From NCBI GenBank assembly GCA_051654865.1, contig JBOFYV010000059.1:1-51193 (forward strand): DNA of 51,193 bases, in the 5' to 3' direction. The position numbers and the translations under genes were made by a program. Below are positions 41,966-50,429 of this stretch, piece after piece. The number at the start of each line of letters is the position of its first letter. Position 1 is the first letter of the stretch. Source of the DNA: JBOFOR01 sp051654865. GTDB taxonomy: Bacteria; Bacillota; Clostridia; Peptostreptococcales; Peptostreptococcaceae. The notes under the pieces are model-generated. The model ran no database searches and had not been told where the DNA came from. It saw nothing but the letters and a program-made list of their open reading frames with translations.

Positions 41966-44125
41966 ATGGGAAATAAAGGTAGAGTAACTATACCGACTGA
42001 TGTTGGTATTGATAATCAAATGAAGGAAATTGCACAAAGATGGGGTGCCGATGCTATTAGGGATTGTGATGGTACTAAGTTGTCTAGTGATCTTCAAAGG
42101 TTAAATTTGAAGATGTATTCAACATATCTTCCGACTAGAAATGATCAACAATGGGCAAATGATCATATGGATCAATTACAGCAGTTATATGTAACGAGTG
42201 AAAGTAATATCGCAATAAGTGATACTTTAAGTATTGATGTAATGAAGGGGATATATAAAGAACAGTTTAAACCTAATACTAATGATGATATAAAAACTCT
42301 TTGGGAGGTTATGGATAGAACTATAGGTGAAGTCGTAGATAGTAGTAAATGGGATTATGATTTTGAAACTGAAAGTGTAGTGATTAAAGATACAATTCCT
42401 TTTCATGAATATACGGTTAGTTTTTTAGTATATCAAATATGGGATCCTACTCAAATGTATAATCATTTGACAAATGATTGGGGAGATAAACCACATGAAA
42501 TGCCTTATGATGGTAGACATCCAGAGACTTTTGAACATATGAAAAAATATCTAGAAAACTGGATATCAGAAAATCCTGAAATAGATGTAGTAAGGTTTAC
42601 AACATTTTTCTATCATTTTACATTAATATATAATGAACAAGCTAAGGAAAAGTTTGTTGATTGGTTTGGGTATTCATCTTCATTAAGCAAACAATGTCTA
42701 GATGAGTTTGAAAAGGAAAAGGGATATAGATTAAGAGCTGAAGACATAGTTGATGAAGGTTATTATAATTCACCATTTAGAATACCTACTAAAGAATATT
42801 TAGATTTTGTAGACTTCCAATCAAAATTTGTAGCAACTCATGCAAAAGAGTTTGTAGATATAGCTCACAATGCTAAAAAAGAAGCTATGATGTTTTTAGG
42901 CGATAACTGGATAGGAACGGAGCCTTATGGAAAATACTTTGAATCTATAGGATTAGATGCAGTGGTAGGTTCTGTAGGAAATGGTACTACTATGAGAATG
43001 ATATCAGATATACCTGGGGTTAAATATACAGAAGGTAGATTCTTACCGTACTTCTTCCCAGATGTGTTTAAAGAAGGTGGAGACCCTGTAGGTGAAGCCA
43101 AAGAAAATTGGACACAAGCAAGACGTGCTATACTTAGAAAACCACTTGATAGAATAGGATATGGTGGATATCTAGGACTAGCACTTCAGTTCCCAGAGTT
43201 TGTTGATGAAGTAGAGAAAATATGTAATGAATTCAGAACAATACATGATAATATCAAAGGAACAAAAGCGCATACAGCACCATTTAAAGTAGCGGTGCTT
43301 AACTGCTTTGGTAAAATGAGAAGCTGGCAAACTAATCAAGTAGCTCATGCATTATGGTATAAAGAGATATATTCATATGTAGGGGTAATAGAGTGTTTGA
43401 GTGGAATGCCTGTAGATGTAGAGTTTATAAATTTTGAGGATATAAGAAATGGTGTACCTAAGGATATAGGCGTAATAATAAACGCTGGAGATGCTATGAC
43501 GTCTTGGAGTGGTGGAGAAAATTGGATAGATGAAGAAATTATAACTACTTTAAGAAAGTGGGTATACGAAGGTGGAGGATTCATAGGTGTAGGAGAGCCT
43601 ACTGCTTATCAAAAACAAGGAAAGTACTTCCAGTTATTTGATGTACTAGGTGTTGATAGAGAATTAACTTATGGATTATCATATAGAAAATATCATGAAC
43701 TAACAGAAAATCATTTCATAATAGATGAAATAAAAGATAAGTTTAACTTTGGTGAAGGTAAAGAGGGAATATTCAAGAAGGTAGATAGCGTAGATATATT
43801 ATCTATTCATAAGGGAGATATAGCTTTATCTACTAATACTTATGGAGAAGGTAGAGCAGTGTATATGAGTGGCCTTCCATATACTCCAGAAAACTGTAGA
43901 TTATTACTTAGAAGTATATACTGGTCTAAGAATATGGAAGATAAAATGAAGGATTATTATGTAAGTAATATAAATACTGAATGTGCAGCTTTTACTGAAG
44001 TAGATAAGATGGCTGTTATAAATAATTCTTTTGAAGAGCAAACTACAGATGTATATGTTAAGGGTGAGGTAGTTGAAACTTTAACATTAAATCCAGGAGA
44101 ATTAATTTGGATGGATATAGTATAA
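41966..44125 (+). CDS. lnpA: GH112 1,3-beta-galactosyl-N-acetylhexosamine phosphorylase (GNB/LNB phosphorylase)
   Basis: This 719-residue cytoplasmic enzyme covers the whole GH112 family length. The start GNKGRVTIPTDVG and RWGADAIRDCDGTKL are characteristic. The general-acid motif is GDNWIGTEPYG with Asp313, the same number as in the Bifidobacterium enzyme. Motifs AVLNCFGKMRSWQTNQVAHA and YEGGGFIGVGEPTA follow. It splits galacto-N-biose or lacto-N-biose I with phosphate into Gal-1-P and GalNAc or GlcNAc. ATG 41966 is preceded by GGGGGA; ATG 41939 lies before that RBS. It points to use of mucin or milk-type glycans. Confidence 0.93.
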   Translation: MGNKGRVTIPTDVGIDNQMKEIAQRWGADAIRDCDGTKLSSDLQRLNLKMYSTYLPTRNDQQWANDHMDQLQQLYVTSESNIAISDTLSIDVMKGIYKEQFKPNTNDDIKTLWEVMDRTIGEVVDSSKWDYDFETESVVIKDTIPFHEYTVSFLVYQIWDPTQMYNHLTNDWGDKPHEMPYDGRHPETFEHMKKYLENWISENPEIDVVRFTTFFYHFTLIYNEQAKEKFVDWFGYSSSLSKQCLDEFEKEKGYRLRAEDIVDEGYYNSPFRIPTKEYLDFVDFQSKFVATHAKEFVDIAHNAKKEAMMFLGDNWIGTEPYGKYFESIGLDAVVGSVGNGTTMRMISDIPGVKYTEGRFLPYFFPDVFKEGGDPVGEAKENWTQARRAILRKPLDRIGYGGYLGLALQFPEFVDEVEKICNEFRTIHDNIKGTKAHTAPFKVAVLNCFGKMRSWQTNQVAHALWYKEIYSYVGVIECLSGMPVDVEFINFEDIRNGVPKDIGVIINAGDAMTSWSGGENWIDEEIITTLRKWVYEGGGFIGVGEPTAYQKQGKYFQLFDVLGVDRELTYGLSYRKYHELTENHFIIDEIKDKFNFGEGKEGIFKKVDSVDILSIHKGDIALSTNTYGEGRAVYMSGLPYTPENCRLLLRSIYWSKNMEDKMKDYYVSNINTECAAFTEVDKMAVINNSFEEQTTDVYVKGEVVETLTLNPGELIWMDIV

Positions 44126-44146
44126 ATTAGGTGTTTTGAGTTAACA

Positions 44147-44233
44147 TAGCTCGCTCGATGGTTGATTATATAAGTTTCCCTCCAGGCAGTCAAGCTGCAA
44201 TGTCGGCGAAACTTATATAATCAACCATCTTCG
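44147..44233 (+). repeat. Long-hairpin repeat element, copy 4
   Basis: Arms 44157-44177 and 44209-44229 are 21 bp and perfect, with an imperfect extension outward. The loop (44178-44208) contains CCCTCC, a small inner hairpin (GCAG/CTGC) and GTCGGCG. The 5' flank TAGCTCG is at 44147-44153. It sits just after the phosphorylase stop, before the terminator at 44273-44318. Confidence 0.85.
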
Positions 44234-44272
44234 CTATTTATATTAACATAAAAATAAAATTTATACGGAGAG

Positions 44273-44318
44273 ATACCTTGGTTGAGAAATAGATTCTATT
44301 TTTTGCCAAGGTATTTTT
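44273..44318 (+). terminator. Rho-independent terminator of the phosphorylase gene
   Basis: ATACCTTGG (44273-44281) pairs perfectly with CCAAGGTAT (44306-44314), followed by TTTT. It follows the copy-4 hairpin repeat, showing that the repeat need not itself be the terminator. Confidence 0.85.
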
Positions 44319-44404
44319 AGTTAATAGCAAATAAGTGTTATAATTAAAATAAGTTTACAGCTATTGTAGAACTATAGTAAAAAATAGTTGTAAGCTAAAC
44401 TCTA

Positions 44405-45514
44405 TTATAGAAATTTAGATACCTGAAAAAGTACATCTAAATTTCTTTCAAGAAATGATTTAATAGCACCACATTTATAGTTAAATGAAGGTATACCATC
44501 AATATATGGCTCTAAATCACGCCTACACCCACCACCACAAAGTTTAAAAACTTTACAGTTCTTACATTCTTTATGTAGATATAAAGACCTATTAAAAAAA
44601 TCACGAGCTTTATGGTTATTTCTTATAGAATTTAGGGGAGAGGAATTTATATTTCCTAATTTCCATTTATCAACGCAGTAAAAATCACAAGGATATACAT
44701 CACCATTAGATTCAATCACAGTATGTAAACTACAAAATCCCCCCATACCACAGCTAGTAGGATGATTACCTTTTAAAACCGTGATATAATCCATAAAATT
44801 TCTAATTTCAATATAATTTCCTTCTTTTAAATCTTCAATCCATAAGCTAAATAAAGTATCCAAAAACTCTAAATAAGTTTCATTATTTAAGTAGTAGTTA
44901 TCTATATCAATATCCAAATCAAATTTTCTTATGCATGGAATAAACTGAAGGTAATTAAACTTATGTTCTTTATAAAAAGAATAAATATTATGGATATGCT
45001 TTGAACTAAGTTTTGTAACAACGCAAAGTATATTAAAGTTAATATTGTATTTTTTTAATAGAGAAATAAAGTTCATTACTTCGTCATAACTACCAGCATG
45101 ATTATAATCAAATCTATAAGCGTCATGAATATATTTAGGACCATCTAATGATACTCCAACTAAAAAGTTATTATCACTAAAAAAATGTACAAGATCTTCT
45201 TTAATATTTACTCCGTTTGTTTGTATTGAATTTGTAATTATTATGTTGTTTATATTATATTTCTCTTGAAATTCAATTGATTTTTTGTAAAAATCTATAC
45301 CGATTAGTGTTGGTTCTCCACCCTGAAACATAAAAGTAACATTTTTTATATTTGAATTTAGAACATATTTAATGATATTTTCTAATGTATCAAGGTTCAT
45401 AAAACCATTATTGTAGTTGTCTCTATTTTTTGAAACATCTTTATAAAAACAGTACATACAATCTAAATTACAGGCACTAGAACTTGGTTTAATAAGAATT
45501 GTTATACTACTCAT
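44405..45514 (-). CDS. Radical SAM/SPASM enzyme, anaerobic sulfatase-maturase-like
   Basis: This 369-residue protein carries the radical SAM triad CNLDCMYC near residue 20, with CFYKD after it, the GGEPTL motif, and GVSLDGPKYIHD, all typical of anSME enzymes. The SPASM region shows CGMGGFCSLHTVIESNGDVY, PCDFYC and the terminal CKNCKVFKLCGGGCRRD. anSMEs oxidise a Cys or Ser of sulfatases to formylglycine. No sulfatase is encoded in the window. The ATG at 45514 has AAAGGGGGAT 6-8 bases upstream. Its place between glycan genes suits desulfation of mucin sugars. Confidence 0.85.
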   Translation of the reverse strand: MSSITILIKPSSSACNLDCMYCFYKDVSKNRDNYNNGFMNLDTLENIIKYVLNSNIKNVTFMFQGGEPTLIGIDFYKKSIEFQEKYNINNIIITNSIQTNGVNIKEDLVHFFSDNNFLVGVSLDGPKYIHDAYRFDYNHAGSYDEVMNFISLLKKYNINFNILCVVTKLSSKHIHNIYSFYKEHKFNYLQFIPCIRKFDLDIDIDNYYLNNETYLEFLDTLFSLWIEDLKEGNYIEIRNFMDYITVLKGNHPTSCGMGGFCSLHTVIESNGDVYPCDFYCVDKWKLGNINSSPLNSIRNNHKARDFFNRSLYLHKECKNCKVFKLCGGGCRRDLEPYIDGIPSFNYKCGAIKSFLERNLDVLFQVSKFL

Positions 45515-45734
45515 AAAAAATCCCCCTTTTGAAGTGAAAATTATATTCAATATATCATAAATGTTATGTTTATTTCTATAGTTTGATAAATTTATTGTAA
45601 GAGGCAATTCAAGAGTATTTATTATAAGTAAAAAAAGTTTATAAAAATACAAAAATAATACATAAAATTGCAAACAAAAATATGTAAAATTTGCTATAAT
45701 AATGGTAAGGTAATATATACAATGGAGGGAATTT

Positions 45735-46709
45735 ATGTATTATATAGGAATAGATGGTGGGGGTACCAAAACAACGTTTACATTAATAAATAAAGATGGC
45801 TTAAAAATGGATCAAATTACAACAGGAACTACCCACTATGAACAAATTGGGTTTGAAAAAATGGAAAACGTTTTAAAAGAAAATATAGAGTTGATTTTAA
45901 AACGTAATGAAGTAGAAAATAGTCAAGTTGGAGGAGTATTTTTAGGACTTCCTGGATATGGAGAAGTAAAAAGTGTTAAAATAGAAATAGATAAAATTGT
46001 ATCTAGAGTATTAGGGGACATAAAATTTGAAATAGGAAATGATGTTGAAGTTGGCTTAGCAGGATCTTTAGCAGGTGAAAGTGGTATAAATATAGTAAGT
46101 GGAACAGGATCTATTGCACTAGGAAAAGATTCATCAGGTAAAACTGTAAGATGTGGTGGATGGGGAGACTACATTGGAGATGAAGGCTCTGCACACTGGA
46201 TAGGAAAGAAAACGTTAGAGGTATTTTCTAAACAAGCTGATGATAGATTTGAAAAAAATGATTTATACTATCATTTAAGAGAAGTATTAAATATAGAAGA
46301 TGATTTTGAAATAATCGACTATGTTTTAAATAAGATAAATAAAGATAGAACAAAAGTAGCTGAATTTTCAAGCCTTTGTTATGATAGTGCAGTAAAAGGT
46401 GATAAGTCTTGTATAAAGATATTTGAAGATGCAGCTTGTGAGCTTAGTTTATTAGTAAAAATGATAATAAATGAATTAAACTTTGAAGATGAAGTATTAG
46501 TATCTTACTCAGGTGGAGTATTTAAAAGTAAAGAGATGGTACTAAATCCTCTTAAAGAAAATTTAAAGGACTACAATGTTAAGTTGATAGAACCAGTACT
46601 AGGACCTGGTGAAGGAGCTTGTTTATTGGCATATAAGTTAAATGATAATGAAGTTAGTAGTGGTTTTATAGAAAATTTAAGTAAAAGTATTGAAGCTATG
46701 AATGCATAA
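45735..46709 (+). CDS. BadF/BadG-type kinase, probable N-acetylhexosamine kinase
   Basis: This 324-residue ASKHA-fold protein has the phosphate loop YIGIDGGGTKTTFTLI at the N-terminus, GTGSIALGKDSSGKTVRCGG as the second ATP loop, and GWGDYIGDEGSAHWIG, the signature of N-acetylglucosamine/glucosamine kinases of the BadF/BadG group. It would phosphorylate the GlcNAc or GalNAc released by the GH112 phosphorylase. GGAGGG precedes the ATG. It is divergent from the radical SAM gene and is followed by a terminator. Confidence 0.85.
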   Translation: MYYIGIDGGGTKTTFTLINKDGLKMDQITTGTTHYEQIGFEKMENVLKENIELILKRNEVENSQVGGVFLGLPGYGEVKSVKIEIDKIVSRVLGDIKFEIGNDVEVGLAGSLAGESGINIVSGTGSIALGKDSSGKTVRCGGWGDYIGDEGSAHWIGKKTLEVFSKQADDRFEKNDLYYHLREVLNIEDDFEIIDYVLNKINKDRTKVAEFSSLCYDSAVKGDKSCIKIFEDAACELSLLVKMIINELNFEDEVLVSYSGGVFKSKEMVLNPLKENLKDYNVKLIEPVLGPGEGACLLAYKLNDNEVSSGFIENLSKSIEAMNA

Positions 46710-46751
46710 ATTTTCCTTTAAACTAATATATATTAAAATACTCATATGTTT

Positions 46752-46796
46752 AAAAAAGTGTATCGTAAATATTTTTTATTTGCGGTACACTTTTTT
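46752..46796. terminator. Terminator of the amino-sugar kinase gene
   Basis: AAAAAGTGTATCGTAAAT pairs with ATTTGCGGTACACTTTTT, with two wobble or mismatch positions, around an AT-only loop, and ends in a T-run. Confidence 0.8.
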
Positions 46797-46851
46797 GTGC
46801 AATAATAGCTAAGTGGGTTTTGTAATGCAATGAACAAGTATATATTATATA

Positions 46852-46880
46852 TTGCTAAATCGTATTGATTAAAGTATAAT
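46852..46880 (+). promoter_or_regulatory. Sigma-A promoter of the ABC-F gene
   Basis: TTGCTA (46852-46857), a 17-base spacer and TATAAT (46875-46880) predict a transcript start near 46887. That leaves a leader of about 300 bases before the ABC-F start codon. Confidence 0.65.
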
Positions 46881-46886
46881 ATTTTT

Positions 46887-47190
46887 ATCAAATAAAAGTG
46901 AGGTGAGTATATAGAAATGAACAATTAATCTTATTCAAAAACAAAATTAGTTTAATAAGGCTTTTATGCATCTATACAGATGTTTTATTAATGGAGTCTA
47001 AAAACTACTTAAAGTTAAGAGTAAGATTATATGTTATAACTATATCGATTATGTAAACAAAGGCTACTATTGCTTTTATTTGCGTTCCATAATTTTGTAT
47101 ATAATAACTTTCTTATCTTTTAGTAGTGATAAAATACTATTAAGATTAAGAGAGTTTTTTTATGCTCTTAATCAAAAGGAGATGAAAATT
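46887..47190 (+). promoter_or_regulatory. Long leader of the ABC-F gene with a three-codon ORF and stem-loops
   Basis: AGGTGAG (46901-46907) precedes ATG-AAC-AAT-TAA (46917-46928). Downstream are a short stem 46968-46973/46978-46983 followed by TTTATT, and a stem GATTAAGAG/CTCTTAATC flanking a T-run just before the RBS. Tiny leader ORFs with alternative stems control several antibiotic-resistance ABC-F genes by drug-dependent attenuation; this assignment here is inference. Nothing else is seen in this gap. Confidence 0.5.
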
Positions 47191-48756
47191 ATGGCACAAA
47201 TTAAAATAAATAATTTAAGTTTTCAATATGATTCCTATGGAGAGGATATATTTAAAAATGTATCTATAAATATAGATACAGATTGGAAGTTAGGATTAAT
47301 AGGAAGAAATGGACGTGGAAAGACGACTTTTCTTAAACTATTAAAAGGTGAATATAAATATAGTGGACAAATACTAAGTCCAGTTAGTTTTGATTATTTT
47401 CCAATGGACGTAGAAGATGATACAAAAACAGCTATAGAAGTAATGAGAGAGGCTATTGCCCCATTTACTAAATGGGAAGGTGAACTAGAGGTTTACTCTA
47501 AAGATGCTAAATATATAAAAGAGTATGGAGATGTACTAGATAAATATATAAGTTTTGATGGATATATTATTAATGAACTTATAGAAAAAGAAGTAAGGAA
47601 AATAGGGCTAGAAGTAGAAATACTAGATAGAATATTTAATACATTAAGCCATGGTGAGCAGACTAAACTGTTATTAGCGGCACTATTTCTTAGGAAAAAT
47701 AACTTCTTGTTAATAGATGAACCTACTAATCATTTAGATGTAGATGGTAGAGAGTGTGTAGCTAAGTATTTAGAGACGAAAAGTGGATTTATACTGGTTT
47801 CTCATGATAGAAATTTTGTAGATAAAATTGTTAATCATATCTTATCTATAAATAAAAGTAATATTGATATTCAAAAAGGTAATTATTCAACATGGCAATT
47901 AAATAATGATAGAAGAGATGATTTTGAAAAAGCCACAAATGATAAATTATTAAAAGAGATAGACAGATTGAAAATAACATCTAAACAAAAATCTAATTGG
48001 TCTAATAAATTAGAGGCTACAAAAATAGGTTGTGGACCAGTAGATAGAGGTTACATTGGTCATAAGGCTGCAAAGATGATGAAAAGAGCCAAGTGTTTAG
48101 AAAAACGTCAAAATAAAGCGATAGAAGAAAAGACAAAATTACTAAAAAATCTAGAAACAGTAGAGAAGTTAGATATAAATAATATAGCATCAACTTATGA
48201 TACTTTGATAGATATTATAGATTTACAGATAAAATATGATAATGAAGCATTTAATAAACCAATAAGTTTTAAAATTAAAAAGGGTGAACGAGTTTGGCTT
48301 AGAGGGAAAAATGGATGTGGTAAGTCAAGTATAATAAAATTACTAACGGGAGATAGCATTAGCTATACAGGTAAGATTGATAAAATAGGAGCAATATCAT
48401 ACGTGCCACAAGCTACTGATTTTCTAAAAGGAACAATTAAAGAATTCTCAAGAGAGAGAAATGTAGACAATCAATGCTTAAAAAGCAGTTTAATTCAGCT
48501 TGGATTAATAGATACACAATTTGAAAAAAATATAGAAGAGTGGAGTGAGGGGCAAAAAAAGAAACTGCTTCTTGCAGCTAGCTTATGTGATAAGGCCGAT
48601 ATTTATATTTGGGATGAGCCATTAAATTTTATAGATGTAATTTCTCGTATACAAATAGAGCAGATGATCATTAATGAAAATATTACTATGCTATTTGTTG
48701 AACATGATGAATGTTTTGGAGAAAATATAAGTACTAAATCTATAGATATATTTTAA
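47191..48756 (+). CDS. ABC-F protein, Lsa/CplR-like (ribosome protection)
   Basis: This 521-residue protein has two ABC ATPase domains and no membrane segment. The first shows GLIGRNGRGKTTFLKLLKG (Walker A), LSHGEQTKLLLAALF and LLIDEPTNHLD. The second shows RGKNGCGKSSIIKLL, WSEGQKKKLLLAASL and IYIWDEPLNFID. The interdomain linker is long and basic (residues 240-310), as in antibiotic-resistance factors that act at the ribosomal exit site against lincosamides, pleuromutilins or streptogramins A. ATG 47191 is preceded by AAAAGGAG. The resistance spectrum is unknown. A leader ORF lies upstream. Confidence 0.87.
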   Translation: MAQIKINNLSFQYDSYGEDIFKNVSINIDTDWKLGLIGRNGRGKTTFLKLLKGEYKYSGQILSPVSFDYFPMDVEDDTKTAIEVMREAIAPFTKWEGELEVYSKDAKYIKEYGDVLDKYISFDGYIINELIEKEVRKIGLEVEILDRIFNTLSHGEQTKLLLAALFLRKNNFLLIDEPTNHLDVDGRECVAKYLETKSGFILVSHDRNFVDKIVNHILSINKSNIDIQKGNYSTWQLNNDRRDDFEKATNDKLLKEIDRLKITSKQKSNWSNKLEATKIGCGPVDRGYIGHKAAKMMKRAKCLEKRQNKAIEEKTKLLKNLETVEKLDINNIASTYDTLIDIIDLQIKYDNEAFNKPISFKIKKGERVWLRGKNGCGKSSIIKLLTGDSISYTGKIDKIGAISYVPQATDFLKGTIKEFSRERNVDNQCLKSSLIQLGLIDTQFEKNIEEWSEGQKKKLLLAASLCDKADIYIWDEPLNFIDVISRIQIEQMIINENITMLFVEHDECFGENISTKSIDIF

Positions 48757-48858
48757 TATGTATTTCTAAATTAATAGGCAAGCATACTATCTTTTGATAT
48801 AAATATAAAATTATGTAGATATATAGCGTACTGATTTAGTTGAAAGGTAATGAAATAG

Positions 48859-49073
48859 ATGGAACTATTAGATTTAAGATATGATGCTGCATTTAAAGAA
48901 TTTTTTTAGATACAGAGCTTCTAAGTAGTTTTATAAGTTCAATTACAGGAAAAGAATTACAAGTTGAACCTCTAGAATATACAGAAGAAAAAGCAGTAGA
49001 TGATGGCAGAAGTATAATATTCGATATACTTGCTATTGATAAAGATGGAAATAAAAAAAATACAATAAATTAA
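48859..49073 (+). pseudogene. Broken Rpn/PD-(D/E)XK nuclease-type gene
   Basis: The reading MELLDLRYDAAFKEFF stops at TAG 48907-48909 in a run of seven T. In the -1 frame it continues as DTELLSSFISSITGKELQ to IIFDILAIDKDGNKKNTIN and a stop at 49071-49073. The pieces resemble the N-terminal part of the Rpn-family/PD-(D/E)XK transposase-like nucleases (FAFKELF and the ILDV-A catalytic strand). The gene is frameshifted and C-terminally truncated. Confidence 0.65.
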
Positions 49074-49077
49074 ATAA

Positions 49078-49118
49078 GTCAAGGTATAGATGAGTTAATA
49101 TTTTATCTATACCTTGAC
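49078..49118. terminator. Stem-loop between Rpn remnant and APH-family gene
   Basis: GTCAAGGTATAGA (49078-49090) pairs perfectly with TCTATACCTTGAC (49106-49118) around a 15-base loop. It has no clear T-run but lies after the minus-strand gene end at 49149, so it may terminate or protect that message. Confidence 0.5.
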
Positions 49119-49148
49119 CTATAGAAAAATATAGTCAAATGAAAAGAT

Positions 49149-50132
49149 TTAAGATGCGGATAAATTTAATATTTCATTTGCTAAATTTATAGAATTAGCC
49201 TTACTATCTACACCCCATTGATATTTATCATATTCTACAAAATATACATAGGTATCTATTAGTAATTGTAGTAACCTATAGATATCTCTTCTAATCTTAC
49301 TTTTTTTATCATCATTTAAATTTTTTCCATAGCCTTTAAATAATGATTCATTAGTTATCCAAGAATTAGCAAACTCAAAGTCAGTATCACCATAAAGTGC
49401 TCTATCTGCATCAATAATTGCGGGAATAGAATATTTTCCATCTTCTTCTCTTACTAAAATATTTCCAGTCCATAAATCGGAATGTATTAATCTAGGTATT
49501 TTAATTTCATCAAGTATATTTTTATTTTTATAGATTAATGACTTAAATAAATTAAGTTCATCTTCATTAAAAATATCAAACTCTTTAAATTTAATTTCAT
49601 ATTTTAAAATTTCATCTAATAAAAAATCACTCCATAAATCAAAACCTTCTCCTATATGTACATCATAGACCCTACCAAATTTATTAGATTTAATATTATG
49701 AAGTTGAGACACATAGAATCCTACTTCTTCATAAAGACTATCTTCAATTTCCTTGTTTAGTTCAATATCTGAGATGATTTTACTATCGATATATTCTACA
49801 AGCATATAGTCACGATTTATAATTGTATTATCTACATCACATACTAATACTTTAGAACAAGGTATATTATGTTGATTACAAAGTTCATAAACATATTCTT
49901 CTGATTTCATTAAATTTCTTTCAAATGGTAAAAGTAAATGTTTATTAACAGGTCCTACTCTAAGTATAAATTCTTTTGATAATTTATCTACATTAATGTA
50001 ATATGTTGTATTGAATAAGCCACCGGACATAAGTTTTGTATCAAATTCAATCTTACCACCAATGTGATTTTCTATTATTTTAGTTAATTCATCTTTGCTT
50101 AATTCTTTGTAGATTTTTGAAGTTTTATTCAT
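49149..50132 (-). CDS. Aminoglycoside-phosphotransferase-family (APH) kinase
   Basis: The protein has 327 residues. The N-lobe shows LSGGLFNTTYYI-like MSGGLFNTTYYINVD, and a Lys/Arg (EFILRVG) takes the place of the ATP lysine. The catalytic loop is LIHSDLWTGNIL with Asp as base, and the metal Asp is in PAIIDADRALYGDTDFEFA. The family phosphorylates small hydroxyl compounds: sugars, choline, fructosamine or aminoglycosides. Its place near the GNB locus allows a sugar-kinase role, but it is not close to NahK in motif wording. GGAGG precedes the ATG. The substrate is undetermined. Confidence 0.8.
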   Translation of the reverse strand: MNKTSKIYKELSKDELTKIIENHIGGKIEFDTKLMSGGLFNTTYYINVDKLSKEFILRVGPVNKHLLLPFERNLMKSEEYVYELCNQHNIPCSKVLVCDVDNTIINRDYMLVEYIDSKIISDIELNKEIEDSLYEEVGFYVSQLHNIKSNKFGRVYDVHIGEGFDLWSDFLLDEILKYEIKFKEFDIFNEDELNLFKSLIYKNKNILDEIKIPRLIHSDLWTGNILVREEDGKYSIPAIIDADRALYGDTDFEFANSWITNESLFKGYGKNLNDDKKSKIRRDIYRLLQLLIDTYVYFVEYDKYQWGVDSKANSINLANEILNLSAS

Positions 50133-50429
50133 TACTACCTCCTATATTTGAACTTGTTATGACTATATATAACATATTCTTAAATTAATTTACAGTTAAA
50201 TAATACAAATAATTGAGGTGACTATAATTTATATAGATTTTATTTAATATGTATACTTTTCTATTAATGTTTAGTAAGTTGTAGGAAAATGTTTATTACA
50301 ATATATGCATAAGGTGGAAAATGTAAAAAAAATCTATATATAAGTAATATTAATCTATTTTAATATAACTAATGTAGAAGTACTATTATAATATAAAATT
50401 TTAATTAAACATATAGAGGGGGAGTCGGT

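Noticed and set aside
49149..50132. NahK-type N-acetylhexosamine 1-kinase
   Set aside because: It is in the same APH fold, but the catalytic wording (HSDLWTGN) and length do not fit NahK specifically, so only the superfamily is claimed.
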